Below, piece after piece: positions 48,833 to 61,226 of a stretch of DNA of 64,000 bases. Made by a program: the position numbers and the translations under genes. Below the pieces are notes generated by a model. It was not told where the DNA came from and searched no databases. It was given only the letters and a program-made list of their open reading frames with translations. Position 1 is the first letter of the stretch. Every line of letters starts with the position of its first letter. The stretch lies in NCBI GenBank assembly GCA_050084985.1, contig JBITNC010000001.1, positions 110,050,001 to 110,114,000 of the forward strand, read 5' to 3'. Source of the stretch: Nageia nagi (lineage: Eukaryota > Pinophyta).

Positions 48833-51231
48833 ATGCCTCCACATAGACACCCCATCGGATGTTCTCGACCTATCCGGGAAGAGGTAGGGTTTTGTACTAA
48901 CCTCCTTTTCTATTTTTTGTTTATAGTTTGTAATTTACCCATTTAATTTAAAAATTACAACTATGAATGTTATTGAAAAACTATTTTGGTCATTTATTTA
49001 GGATAAACTTTGTAGATTAGGCTTTTCTTTGTGTTTTTTATGAAATTTTTTCTATTTTCGCCATGGTTGCCGACCTAAGCTAAGCGGCTAACAGAAACGT
49101 TGGTGTTCGAAGTTCGAATGCCGATGATCGAATGTTGAGGATTACAAATGCTGATGTTTCATTATGAAACACCATTTTTCCTTTTTTTTTTTTTGGACTA
49201 ACTTTTAACATTATATAGGTTCGAGATGTTTTTGAGCCTCGAGGTAGATATCCCTCAATTTTACAGGAGGGCAAAGATTTTCTGGATCCTACCGATCATG
49301 CCTTTTTTAGGTCCATTGGTTTTGGAGTGGGCCCATACATGGGTCATATTCATTGGGATTATCCTCTATTAGCTACATTATTAGATAGATGGGATGCAGT
49401 TACATGCACTTTTTATTTTTTGACAGGGGAGATGACTATTATGGTAGAGGATATACACAGACTATATAGACTCCCTATTCATGGATAGAGGATTTTACCT
49501 GTAGTTGATAGAGCAAGAGCTTTACCTGTCATTTCTTATTTGTATGGAGCTGATCGAGTTGACACTATTATTTTCAATATTATTTCAAGGGGCATAAGAT
49601 ATTATTAGTATTGGCTAGAGGATCAGTAGAGGATGATCCGATTTTCATATTTGATGGGATTAGTTTAGTGCTATGCTCTCCCTGATACTAGCAGCAGGAG
49701 GTTTCTGTGGTCGTTGTTGCCTATCATTGTAGATATGATATGACATAGCACAGTGTACGCTTGGGCACCCACATTATTGGCCTAAATTTATAGAGAGTTA
49801 TTTTTCTATTCACAAGGGCATAGGGCCTCTTTATCAGTCACCATTACATTACAGGTGTGGGCCTACGAGCATATTGTTGTGGCTCATCCTTCAGGATTAC
49901 CGATGCTTGGATTTGATAGCCACTCAGATTATGTGGTTGGTATAGTCAGATGGCATGAGGACTATTATATTCACCCATCAGATGGACTCTATCGAGATGT
50001 GGGCTATTACCATCACATGCTTAATCACTTGATTCCTGATCAAGTGAGATTTAGACCTTACCACTCATATCCTATATGGAGAGAGCTCATAGCTGAGCTT
50101 ACTAGCATCATGTAGCCACATGTTCTAAGTGGTCATAGGGTAGATTTTCTAGAGTACTTTCATTTTGAGTGGGTGCATCATCAGTTCAGTTTGATTTAGG
50201 ATGTGCCTACCCCAGCAGTGTCATACCAGAGGGAGGGTACTATTATAGTTGAGGGTGTACAACCACTAGTTTATGCAGAGCCTGATCCTACTTAGGAGGA
50301 GAGACCATTAGAGGATGACATTGGAGAGGATGATGTAGGAGTGTCTGAGGCTTTCAGAGCCTAGTGGGAGGAGGGAGACAATGGTATAGAGGGTCGATGT
50401 GTGCATCAGCGCATCAATGTTGTTAATGAGCTAGGTGCAGCAGTAATAGAGGGAGAGGTAGGTGAGGAGCCTATAGGAGCGATGAATATAGGAGCTAAGG
50501 CTACTGGTGAGGAGGTCATGGTGGATGCTCCTAAGGAGTTAGCTCCTGAGGAGGAGGCTACAGGTGTTGATGAGGATAGAGCTACCCCAACAGGTACACG
50601 TGAAGTTGAGGAGGCTCCTACTACTCAGGTACCTAGCATTGATACTTTGCTAGGAGAAATTTATGAGCTGAGACACCAGTTAGCACAGGTTCATTCATGT
50701 ATGTACAGATACAAGGTTGAGTGGGATAGGTATAAACATGAGAGAGATGAGGTTCATTCTTCTCTACAAGGAATTCAGGCCCATCAGTTCGACATAGCAT
50801 CAGCCTCTAGGGGTGAGCCTTCAGTTGTCCACCATGGTATTTATCAACAATAAGATTTTTATAGTAGTATAGTACAGTCATGGCTGATAGGTATTCCAAC
50901 TTTTACTACAGGGGCTCAGTATCCTATACCTCCAGATAGTTATATACCTATAGACATCTCAGCTTATCAAGCAGGTAGCAGTGTACGGGGCACAGTTAGA
51001 TCACCTAGCAGGACCTAGAGGTCTTGAGGTCTTTCTAGTAGGAGTGGTACACCTTGGGCATCTCCCTTAGGGGCTATCGGTTCAGTCAAGTTACGAGAGG
51101 CTCAGCATCCAAGTAGTCCTACAGGATCTATAGGTACAACTCCTTCAGGTCAGAGCATCAAAGATACTGATAGATGGTAGAGATGACCTAGCAGTCCTAG
51201 CAGACCAGGTAGTGGTTGGGGTAGTCCATGA
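48833..51231 (+). pseudogene. Antisense PMD gene of element C (two exons)
   Basis: The best of three copies. Exon 1 is 48833-48883 (MPPHRHPIGC..., 17 codons); intron 48884-49218 (335 bp, GTAGGG...TATATAG, phase 0); exon 2 starts at 49219 with VRDVFEPRGRYPS. The plant mobile domain is visible: GVGPYMGHIHWDYP, LLDRWDAVTCTFYFLTGEMT, VEDIHRLYRLP (about 49325-49480), then WRELIAEL and others. An acidic linker and a coiled-coil (LLGEIYELRHQL...EWDRYKHERDE, about 50650-50755) follow, then a Ser/Pro-rich tail ending GSGWGSP-stop at 51229. Most of exon 2 is in one frame, interrupted by more than ten stops, mostly TAG where CAG or TGG is plausible. It runs against the element. Confidence 0.85.
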
Positions 51232-51740
51232 GGATATTCTTTTTATGATGTTATCTTTCTATATGCTTATTGTACCCATGCAATTTTATTTGATGATGAT
51301 GTTAGGATGACCGTTTGCTGGGCTGTTATGATGTATAGGTGGACCTTTGATATTCATTATATGATATATGATGTTATGATGACTTTCATTTTATATGTGG
51401 ATGGGTATGATGTGATGTTAGGTAGCTCATAATCATCTTTTAATTATTTGATGATGAATGGATGTTAATGATAGATGTAATCTCAAAATGTATGATGTAT
51501 GATTTTGACTATGGAATGTATGATGTATAATTTTGAGGCTATCTTTTTATAATTTATGATGATAAAATATATATCAACAAATTAATTTGATGATGTTATC
51601 GATCCTCAAAAGTAGTTTAATAATAGGTATGAGTGAACAAATGAATCTAAGATAAGTTATTTAAGGACATAATTTTATTATATTTTCATAGAATCAGATG
51701 CATCATTTTTTGCACTTGGCAATTTTACAATAGACATAAC
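51232..51740. other. Non-coding, GATGATG-rich region of C
   Basis: Rich in ATGATGT/GATGAT words on the plus strand, like 15300-15700 in element B. No gene. Confidence 0.5.
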
Positions 51741-52157
51741 GACATGACAAACTAATGACTTATGGGTACATATGAACATTAAATTTATCTTGGTCAAGGG
51801 AACAATAAATAATCATTCTTATCCTTTCCAAAGAAAAGCAATTTTAATAATGTTTAAAGGTAATGGATAATAGTAAAATGGATTGACATGACACACTAGT
51901 GACTTAATGGATGCATATGAACATTAACTTTATCTTGGTCAGGGGAACAATAAATAATCATTCTTATCCTTTCCAAAGAAAAGCAATTTTAATAATGTTC
52001 AAAGGTAATGGATAATAGTAAAGTGGATTGACATGACACACTAGTGACTTAATGGATGCATATGAACATTAACTTTATCTTGGTCAGGGGAACAATAAAT
52101 AATCATTCTTATCCTTTCCAAAGAAAAGCAATTTTAATAATGTTCAAAGGTAATGAT
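51741..52157. repeat. 145-bp tandem repeat, about 2.9 copies
   Basis: Units start at 51741, 51885 and 52030 (144 and 145 bp); the third is cut at about 127 bp. Units 2 and 3 are almost identical while unit 1 differs more, so the last duplication is the most recent. The position matches the 15814-16140 repeats of B. Confidence 0.93.
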
Positions 52158-52572
52158 AATCTTGAATGATTTAACAAAATGACACAAGTGGTTCTAGACA
52201 CAAACAATATGCAAACTTATGACAATAGATTAGGTGATTTTAGCTTAACAACTAAGTTATTACAACATCTACCTTATCTTTCTTTATTTCCAGATCTAAT
52301 AACCTAAGATGATATCAAACAATATTGTTATATGTTGATAAGAGAATCTAAAAACTCCAGTGTGTGTAGTGAGGTTAATTTCCCTTCTTAGATCATTTGA
52401 GATGAAATATCCTAGAGACATTAATAAGCTAGTCTATCCATATGAAACGTATAGAGGTCCATAGGAAAGAAGGTCGCTAACCAAAATGGACATATCGCCA
52501 CTCGTAAGGTATGCCCCATTGCCAGATAGGTGTCCATAGCCTCGATGAGGATTAACCCCTCGATCTCAATAT

Positions 52573-52639
52573 AACCCAAGAATCTTTGTAACACTTTTTC
52601 TCTCTTTTTTTTTTTTTACTATCAAATGATTCTTGGGTT
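52573..52639. repeat. Hairpin with 12-bp arms
   Basis: AACCCAAGAATC (52573-52584) and GATTCTTGGGTT (52628-52639) are perfect complements with a T-rich 43-nt loop. Function unknown; it is non-coding. Confidence 0.75.
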
Positions 52640-53149
52640 TGAGATGGAGCGAATAATAGGATAGACACATAACTTTCACTCTTAATGTCTCTTAGAATGA
52701 TTTCATTCAAATTCTCTTCGAACTTTTTAATGTTATAAGTGTTTGAAGTTTATGGATTTTCCCTCAAACACAAACTTTATGTTTTTCTATCATCTATGGC
52801 ATATCATCTCTTTATGAAAGAAAAGACAAAGTGAATGTGGTGATAACAAGGAGATTATTCTAAAATGACCTTTTCACACATTACACATTTACGAGATAAC
52901 CACTTTTACAATGACATACAACATATACTCACATTATACAAGGGTAGGGCACCCTATTGCCAAGTGACCTCTAGATGTTTCCATCTAGGTATATTTTATA
53001 ATTTTATAATTTTTATGTATTTTATATTTTTCAAATTTTTAGGATTTTATAAATTTTCTATTTTTTTTTTAGGGTTTTATAGTTTTTCTCAGGAATCTAT
53101 TCAGGATATGTTCGAATCGAGTTTGAACTGCCTCAGGATTAAATGAGCA

Positions 53150-53610
53150 ATATGTTGAACTAAACAAAAAACTAAAATCTAATATCACTTGATTATGACA
53201 AATTTTGGGAACACAATAATCTAAGTGTTCGAAAGTCACGGTTTGGGCGATTAAGATGATTCATTCTCGATATCTTAAAGTCTGGTTGTAAGTACAATCA
53301 ATTATGATTTTAGGCTTTTTTGTGGGCCACAAGAGACAAAAATATATCATTATATCATATTCTAATTTAGGAGAACACCATAGTTCAAAGGCATCGATAC
53401 GAACAATAACCTGAGATCTATTTATTTTGACCTCCCAAACATAAGATTCGTGTATATCATAGAATGTCAAGGCAGTTTTTGTTGAATTTCAATAGGCATG
53501 GAAAAGATGTTTGAATATAAAGAAGTAGGAACATTACGAATGACTTTCATAAATAGATCTTTGTCATACCTATCTTCGAACCCAGGAAGATAATTTCCAT
53601 TATTCTATAC
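53150..53610 (-). pseudogene. Accessory sense ORF downstream of integrase, element C (partial)
   Basis: Unknown protein. The open piece 53470-53261 has YVWEVKINRSQVIVRIDAFE and LLWPTKKPKIIIDCTYNQ, which align with the accessory ORF of B (28300-29230). In C this region follows the integrase core almost directly, without the INT C-terminal domain or the MTSKSRK-like start seen in B, so a deletion has probably joined the two. Confidence 0.5.
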
Positions 53611-54400
53611 TTTATGTCCTTTTAATAATTTTTTGATAATCTCATTTCTAATCTTAGATTTACTCTAAGAGATGGTATCTCAAGCTCTATGGGTAGGATG
53701 GCTTCTATTCCATAAACTAAAGAGAATGGCATTGCTCCAATGGGAGTATGTACATTGGTACGATAAGCCCATAAGGCTTTCGATATTTGCATATGCCAAT
53801 CTTTATGAGAATCATTTACTATTTTTGCTAAAATGTTCCGAATAGTTTTGTTAGTAGCTTCTGCCTGTCCATTACCTTGTAGATAATAAGGAGTGGAAAA
53901 ACTTTGTTTAATTTTATACTTGTCACATATACATTTTACATCCTTATTTTTAAAATTCTTTCCATTATCCATAATTAATTGGTTCATTATTACCGAATCT
54001 ACATATAATATAATTTTCTATAAACTCAGCGATTCATGCACCCGTAGTGGAAGTCATGGGAATGGCCTCTACCCATTTAGTAAAATATTCAGTTGCTGTA
54101 ATAATGAACTTGTGCCCACCAGAGGATGTAGGTGTAATTTGTCCTATTAAATCTAAGGCCCATTTAGAGAATGGCCAAAGTGATTGTATAAGATGTAGCT
54201 CCTGAGACGGTTGTGAAAATAAATGAGAGTATTGTTGACATTTAAAGCACTTTTTAACATATTCACAACAATCCTTTTCCATAGTAGGCCAATAATATCC
54301 AATCCATATTAATTGCTTTACAATTGCAACACCATTAAAATGTCCTCCACATACTCCATCATGGGCGGAGAACATAGCTTTTTTACTATCATTCCATTCG
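53611..54400 (-). pseudogene. Integrase of element C (frameshifted, C-terminus missing)
   Basis: The zinc-binding HHCC part begins near 54375: GGHFNG...KKCFKCQQY. The core has Asp in KWALDLIGQ, Asp in IMDNGKNF and Glu in GNGQAEATN, so all three catalytic residues are present. A frame change near 53985-54000, just after an in-frame TGA at about 54032, separates 54375-54034 from 53987-53622. After LRLEM the protein runs into a stop and the usual C-terminal GPY domain, present in B, is absent. Confidence 0.8.
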
Positions 54401-54600
54401 AGACATCTAAGTAATATACCATTGAAATTTCATCGATGCAAGATATCCCCTATCAAACGATATTTAGCCGCTTTAATTTTAAATGCTTGTCATGATGATT
54501 TATTAAGGTTTACAGGAAGAGTTTCAAATTTTAAAAAGTCTATCAATTCTTGGTACCAATTATCCTTATCCATTACGTCAATATTTAATACACTTTGTTC

Positions 54601-56534
54601 TTAATCTTCTTGTTGTAATGATGATTGAGACAATTGAATTATTTCAACTTGAATTGAAGATTTTTTAGGATCTTCTAGGATAAGAGATCCAATAGAAGCC
54701 ATAGCATCTATGAATCTATTAGATGATCTCGGTGTCGCTTCTATACTAAATTGATCAAAAGATTTTAATAATTCCTCAACTAACACTTTATACTTTTGAA
54801 GTAAAGGTTCTCTACATTGATAGATTCCTTTCACTTGATTTACGATGAGTAAAGAATCTCCAATAATCTTAATTCTTTTGAGTTTTAATTTAATAGTGGT
54901 TTTCAATGCTAATATCAAAGCTTCGTATTCCGCATTATTATTAGTACAAGGAAATTTAAGTTTAAATGAATACGGTATAGGGATTCCTTACGGTGTTATA
55001 AATACAACACCTGCTCCACCACCTTGTTCACATCAAGAACCATCAAAGTGTATTGTCATATCCCACTCATCTTTGAGTTCTACAGGTATTTCTATTTCAT
55101 CTAGTTGAAATATCCTATCATCGAGTAATTCAATGACAAGTGGTTTATTATCTTGTAACAGAGCATCAGTGAGATAGTCAGCAATTACTTATCCTTTTAT
55201 TGATTTGCGTCCAATAAAATGCAAATCAAATTCTGTTAGGTGCATTATCCACTTTGCAGTTCTTGAATTTTGATAGGTTTTATTCATCATATATTTCAAT
55301 GGGTCCACTTTAGAGATGACATACGTTGTATGATTAAGCATGTAATGTCAGAGCTTTTTAGTAGCAAAAATGATAGCAAGACATAATTTTTCCAAATATA
55401 TGTATTTAATCTCATAACTGACAAGTGTTCTACTTAGGTAATATATAGCTTGCTCTTTATTATATTCATTCTTCTGAGCAAGCATTGTTCCTAAGATAGT
55501 TTCAGTAGCAGAAACATATAACAAAAAGGGTATATCTTTTCTAGGTGGACTTAACACAGGAGGAGATAATAAATATCTTTTAATTTCCTCGAAGGCATCT
55601 TGTTGCTCTTTACCCCAATGATATTCTATCCCCTTTTTTAATAGTTTTGTAAACAGTTTGCATTTATCTAAAAGTTGAGCTATAAACCTCCTGATGGCTT
55701 GTAACTTACCCTGTAAACTCTGTAATTGTTTAAGATTTGTAGGAGGTGGCATATCTACAACCGCCTTCACTTTATTAGGATCTATTTCAATTCCTCATCG
55801 AGACACAATAAATCCTAGTAGTTTTCCCAAAGTTACACCAAAAACACACTTTTTTGGATTTAATCTTTCTTTATGTTCTAATAATCTATCCAAGACTTTA
55901 ATTAGGTCTTTTCCATGATCTATTCGATGTTTGGATCTAACCAACAAATCATCAACATAATCTTCTACTATGTCATGCATATAATCATGGAATATATAAG
56001 TCATAGCCCTTTGATAAGTTGCCCCAGCATTCTTTAATCCAAAAGGCATAACTTTATAACAAAAGATACCCCATGGAGTTATAAAAGCTATTTTATGTTG
56101 ATCTTCAGGAGCTATTTTTATTTGATTATAATCGGAAAAGCCGTACATTAATGAAAGCATATCATGTCCTGCTATCGAATCTACCAAGCTATCAATGTTA
56201 GGTAGAGGGAAATCATCTTTGGGACAAGCTTTGTTAAGATCATAGAAATCTGTGCATATTCATATTTTTCCACTTGGTTTTTTCATAGGTACCATGTTAG
56301 ATATCCAATCTGAATAATCTATAGGTTGTATAAATTTAGCTTCTAATAATTTTTGAAGTTCTTCTTTTACCATTAATGCTATAGTAGGATGCATCTTACG
56401 TAATTTTTGTTTAACCGATTTAACATCAGACTTTAAGGCTAAATTATGCACTACTAGTTTAGGGTCTATTCTAGGCATGTCCGCATATGACCATGCGAAT
56501 ACTTTTTCTCGTTATTTTAATAAGGTTATAATCT
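54601..56534 (-). pseudogene. pol: RT, RNase H and archaeal-type RNase H of element C
   Basis: All in one frame with a few stops (for example near 56258 and 55793, TGA where CGA is likely). RT: MPRIDPKLVVHNL..., SDWISNMVPMKKPSGKI, GFSDYNQIKIAPEDQHK, YKVMPFGLKNAGATYQRAM, and an intact YVDD (within 56187-55795). RNase H: FLLYVSATETILGTMLAQ and YYLSRTLVSYE (55770-55348). aRH: IHFDGS (about 55050), NNNAEYEALI, GDSLLIVNQVKG and FIDAMASIGS (to 54690). This is the Tat order, RT-RH-aRH. The pol frame differs from the gag-pro frame. Confidence 0.88.
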
Positions 56535-57290
56535 CTTCTTGTTCAATTTTCGTGAGATTTTCTCCTAATTGAATTATTTTAGGATTCTAAGGATCATTAC
56601 TAATATTTATTTCTAAGACCTTTTCAGTAAGCATATGCGATCCTTCTTCTAATTGATTCAGTACCGGTATCCAACCATTATCGTTAATGCTATATTCTTC
56701 ATCACATTCTTGAATTTGCTCATTCGTGCATACTTGATCTTTATAGGAATCAAATATGTAATCTACGTTTTTGAATTCATGTACCAAAGGATTGGATGAT
56801 ATAAGAGAAAAATCGGTAATTATTTCATCTGTAGGAGTATCAGCTATTATTTTGATTAAATCATGATTTTTGTTGGCTTCATCTATTTGTTCACTATTTT
56901 GATCTTTAACATCATTCTCTTTTATTATAACCATATTTACCGATGGTATATCGAAACATGAACTGATTAATGATTTGACATTTCTATTTATTTTTTCTTA
57001 TATATCACTTGGTGAGCACGAATGATTCCAGGGTGGCTCAGTATTATTTATGAAGAGCGCTTTGACCCCTTCTAAGACATCCATTTCACTTTCTCTTATA
57101 TCAATACTTTCTTGTACTATAGATTCCTTCTCTAAAATCTCTTCATTATAATCCAAATTCTCTTCTTCTAAATTTTCTAATTTACCAAGAATTTTACATT
57201 CATTTTGATAACCTAATCCCCTTTTGTCATGGGATATTGATATTGTAATTCAATGATGTCTCATGGACCTTGTTCATACCGACCCAATCC
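56535..57290 (-). pseudogene. Gag-pro to RT linker of element C, with change of frame
   Basis: 56934-56587 is open in the pol frame and acidic (VDYIFDSYKDQ, ECDEEYSIND). Between 57291 and 56934 the reading frame changes from that of gag-pro to that of pol. In Ogre-type Tat elements an intron or frameshift separates these parts; whether this is programmed or a mutation cannot be told from one copy. Confidence 0.55.
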
Positions 57291-58346
57291 TCATCCTTGC
57301 CAATTACATTTGTTAAAATAGTTTAAGACAAAAGTTCTTGAACAAGGTGATAAATATTTCATATCATTATCAAAATTCCCTTCATAAGTTTGATTGGGTA
57401 TTATTGACACCAGATCTACTATTCCTACATAGATAAACATGGTCTGATTAGGTACTTCCCCTAAAGGTACTATTTGTCCAATCACACTAAGCAATTCAGA
57501 TGCTTTACCCACTTCTTGTAATGATGGTATATTAAATACCACATCATCTACATCATATTCTCCCATTCCTAAATCCATTAATTTAACTTTCACTGGATAT
57601 ATACTAGATGAGTCATTATTAGATGTAGTATTCACTTGTTTTGATGAAGAAGCTCCATATTTTTCATCTAAAGTCTTAGCAACCCTTTCCCAAGCATCTC
57701 TATCCTGTATAGCTATATCACCTTTTCCTTTTATGACTTCAGATTGATTTGTATTCTTGTTCATCAATATGGTTGATAAGTTAGGAGATGGTAATGTCAC
57801 TTTACTTGGATCCAAAATTAAATTACAATGCGAATAAGGGTCTGGATCTTTAAACACACAATGAACTTTATCTTTGTAGATGTATTTTAAACATCCATGG
57901 TAAGTTGATGGGACACATTGCATTTCTCTAATCCATGGATGTCCTAAAAGAACGTTATATTATATGATATTTCCTTCAATTATATGTAATAAAGTTTGCA
58001 TGGTCTTAGCCCCTACTGTAATCGGTAGCATGATTGATCCCAAAGTTGAACATACTGCATCATTAAATGCCCTAATTTGTAAAGAAGGAGCTAAGATAAG
58101 CAAATCCAACAAATTCAAATTTTTATATGCGGCCTTTGAGATTATATTTATAGTTGACCCTTCATCTATTAGAATTCTTTTAAATAATTTCCCATCTACT
58201 TTACCCATTATATGTAAAGGTGGATCAAGTCTATCTTGTCCATCATTTTTTAATCTTTCTTGTTCGTAGAAGGTAATACTAGGCTGTTGAGATATCTTCA
58301 AACTTTCAACTATTGAAATAAAATTATCAGGGTTACTAATATCCAC
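57291..58346 (-). pseudogene. Protease region of element C
   Basis: FKRILIDEGSTINIIS marks the active site (Asp present; Glu where Ser/Thr is usual), then MQTLLHIIEGNI, a stop near 57958, and LLGHPWI, the usual plant gypsy C-terminal protease block. A downstream region FNIPSLQEVG...NQTMFIYVG is conserved in B. Same frame as gag, so it was probably made as gag-pro. Confidence 0.72.
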
Positions 58347-58442
58347 TTGAATTTCTTATAGAATTTGATTCATAGCTTCCCTATAACTCCCAGACTGTTG
58401 TAATAGCTCAAATAAAGTCATCTTAACCAGAGACATCTTTAA

Positions 58443-59828
58443 TTATCGTTGAAGAGCACCCTTTATCGAAACCTTAGGTTGTTGTGGAGGAGGTATAGGT
58501 TGTATATTACTTGGATTTGATATCAATTGATTTTTTTGTGGGTTATCTTGTTTATCTTGATATTGTTGTGCTCTTGTAGCTATACCAATCATGTGTATTG
58601 AATTATCTATAGTCCCTATAAATGGTGTATCCTTATCATTGCATGTATAGTTCATTTGATTTGGGATAATCACCACATTATTAGCCTGATGTGAAGGTAA
58701 GGGATTTTGATATATCCCTAAATTTTGATTTGGAGGCACAACTGGATTATCCACATCTATTTTCCCACCATCTATCAAGTCTTGAATTTTATGCTGTAAA
58801 GTTCGACATCTATTTGTCTTATGTCCCTTTTGTCTATGATAAGCACAAAATTCATTCTCTCTATACCATTTTTTCCCTTTAGCATCAGGATTCTCCAGTT
58901 TTATTTTAGGTAATGTAATCATACCATTATCACATAATTTTTTAAGTATCTCAGATAATGGTTCTGATAATGGGGTAAAATTTCTCTTAGGCTTAGGTTC
59001 AACATTTTCTTTGATTTTTGGAGCTTGACTAGAATCTTCTGTCATAGCTATTTGATTACTTTATGGTTGTTTACTAGTATTCTCATGTTGATTTACCTTC
59101 TTGTATTCCTTCTTCTTGAGTTTTAGTTCTCCATATTGAATTTTAACTCTTTCTATAACTACTGCCTGTGCAATAGCTTCTTCAAAAGTCTTATGTTGTT
59201 GAATTTGGAGAATACTAGCTATTGGTCTTAGACAACTTTGACTAAACAATTTAACCAATTCTTCTTGTGGTATTGTATAAGGCATACTAGTAAGTATATC
59301 CCACCATCTTGAGATGTAATCTTGTATGGTTTCATCAGAAAATTGTTGTAATCTTGTAAGATCTATAATGGAAGATTTTTCTTTAATATTGATTCTAAAG
59401 TGCTCAAGAAATTGATCAGCCAATTGTTTGAATGTATATAAACTATGTATAGGTAAACCATTATACCAATCCAAAGCTTGACCTGCAAGCGTCATAGGGA
59501 ACATACGTAACATCAATGAGTCATCATTGGCTATCTAATAACTAGAAAATGCAAATTTTCTCAAGTGTTCTTTGGGATCTTCTCTTCCTTTAAATGGTTC
59601 TATTTTAGGAAGTTCAAACCTATAAGGTAATTTCTTTTTTGAAACACTTGGATGAATAGGCTCATTACAAATGTTCTTATAATTTAACTTTTTAATCCCT
59701 TGAACATTCATCTCTTGATTTATGAAATCCTTCAAAAAGTCTTCTAATTCCTTATCAGTTCTTCGACCTTGAGTATGTCTATGATGTCTTCGAGTATTCA
59801 GATCCTTTTCTAAGATTGATCTTGACAT
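58443..59828 (-). pseudogene. gag: gag of element C (capsid and zinc knuckle)
   Basis: The capsid domain is in 59828-59061: RFELPKIEPFKGREDPKEHL, MTLAGQALDWYNGLP, FKQLADQFLEHF and TRLQQFSDETIQDYISRW. The nucleocapsid motif C-x2-H-x4-H-x4-C (FCAYHRQKGHKTNRC, near 58853-58810) is the variant knuckle common in plant gypsy gags. All pieces share one frame and are separated by stops near 59530 and 59058. Confidence 0.82.
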
Positions 59829-60017
59829 GTGAGACTCATAGTCAGAAGGAAATTTTGAGGTGGTGGGGGCAATATTTTAAGAGGTGATTGATGTCGCAGA
59901 CTAGGGATTTTAGGAGGTTCTTGGTATATACTTTTTCCGTATAACTCTTTTCTTTATAATTAGGTTGTTTCATTTGCTTTTGAGTTTGTTCCACCAGCTT
60001 TTAATAGAATCTTACTT

Positions 60018-61226
60018 TTATTTATCATATAATCTTTGTAATTCTAGTTCTTTATCCCTCTTCTTTTGTAACAAAATGGCTACTTCTTTATCCCTTGCTT
60101 CTTGTCTATCTAAGTAAGGATCTTGATATGTCCGTATTTGACTTCCTTCAGGAGTTTCGGGTTTCCAATTTTTAATCCTTTGATATTCCTCCCACTTTCT
60201 TAATTTTTCTTTCTCCATACGTAGATGTTGCTCCCTTTTGATTTTTTCTTTTTCTAATTCTTCAAGTTGTAATTCTCTTAAACATAGTTGAATCTCATGC
60301 TCTTTATGAAGTCTTTTCTTTTCTTGTTCCAAGAATTCACTTCTCCCTTTGTTTATTTGTTCTTGTTCTATTAATTTCTTTTTATCCCTCAAAAGTTTAT
60401 CTTCCATTTCTTTTAATTTATCTTCTTGTTCTTGAATTTTAAGGACTTCATTATTTCTTCTATTTTCTTCCTCTAGGAGATATTGCATCTCTGCGGCCCT
60501 TTTAATCTCATCGACATATACTTCCATGAATCTTTGACCCATTTTTGTTGTATATAATTGTCTTCGTTCTTTTAGTTCTTCAAAAGAAGGTATCTCTTCT
60601 ACTACAAATTTATATGTCCTTCTATCTAATCTTCCCTTTGAAGAGTAAGATTTTTCTATTTGCTTTATTGAAGGAGCTCTTTGAGATAAATTACTTGCAG
60701 GTATTGCTACTTCATTTTTTCCTAATTCAAGAGATTTACGAGAAAGAGGAAGTCCTTCTTTTCTAATCAAAGAACTGACTATTTGACCATCTAGTAATTG
60801 ATGAATGACTCTATCATATATAACTTTATACGATTCAGTCTTTGGTACTGCTATGGTTCCAGCCTGAGATCTATCCTCATCAATTTCTAAGTTATGATGC
60901 CTTTGATCTCATTTTTCTACATCTCCTAGTACACTAGAAGACGTCTTAGGAATATCTCTATGATTGGCTAGACGACGATGAATTTCAATTAACTCTTCAT
61001 ATAACACTTGCATTCTAGACTTAGTAATATGATCCTCTATACCTTGTCTTTGCAATTTAGATTGATCATAATCCCAATCTTTATCTTTACCTTCATAACA
61101 ACCTACCCGCGAATCTGATTCATCTAAAAGAGGTGGCCTCCTAACCGAAGACTCTATCAAATCCATATTATCTGTATCTATTTCTTGTATTTCAAATGGG
61201 TATTCTTGTATTTCCTTAGCGGCCAT
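60018..61226 (-). pseudogene. Coiled-coil N-terminal region upstream of gag, element C
   Basis: Starts MAAKEIQEYPFEIQEI at 61226; one TGA at about 60906 (CGA is plausible) interrupts it, and 60770-60018 is then open for 250 codons. Residues from about 100 onward are extremely Lys/Glu-rich with heptad character (EELKERRQLY, KLKEMEDKLLRDKKKL, ELEKEKIKREQHL), a long coiled-coil. It is in the same frame as gag but separated by a short segment (60015-59840) that reads better in another frame (PPKIPSLR...PPPP). Some Tat elements (Ogre) carry an extra ORF before gag; this may be its counterpart. Confidence 0.65.

Noticed and set aside
53893-54150. Plus-strand ORF over integrase of element C
   Set aside because: Shadow of the minus-strand integrase core, which has clear catalytic motifs.
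57964-58269. 101-codon plus-strand ORF
   Set aside because: Shadow of the protease region of element C.
60545-60766. Plus-strand Leu/Phe-rich ORF resembling a membrane protein
   Set aside because: It is the complement of a Lys/Glu-rich coiled-coil; such reverse complements always look hydrophobic.
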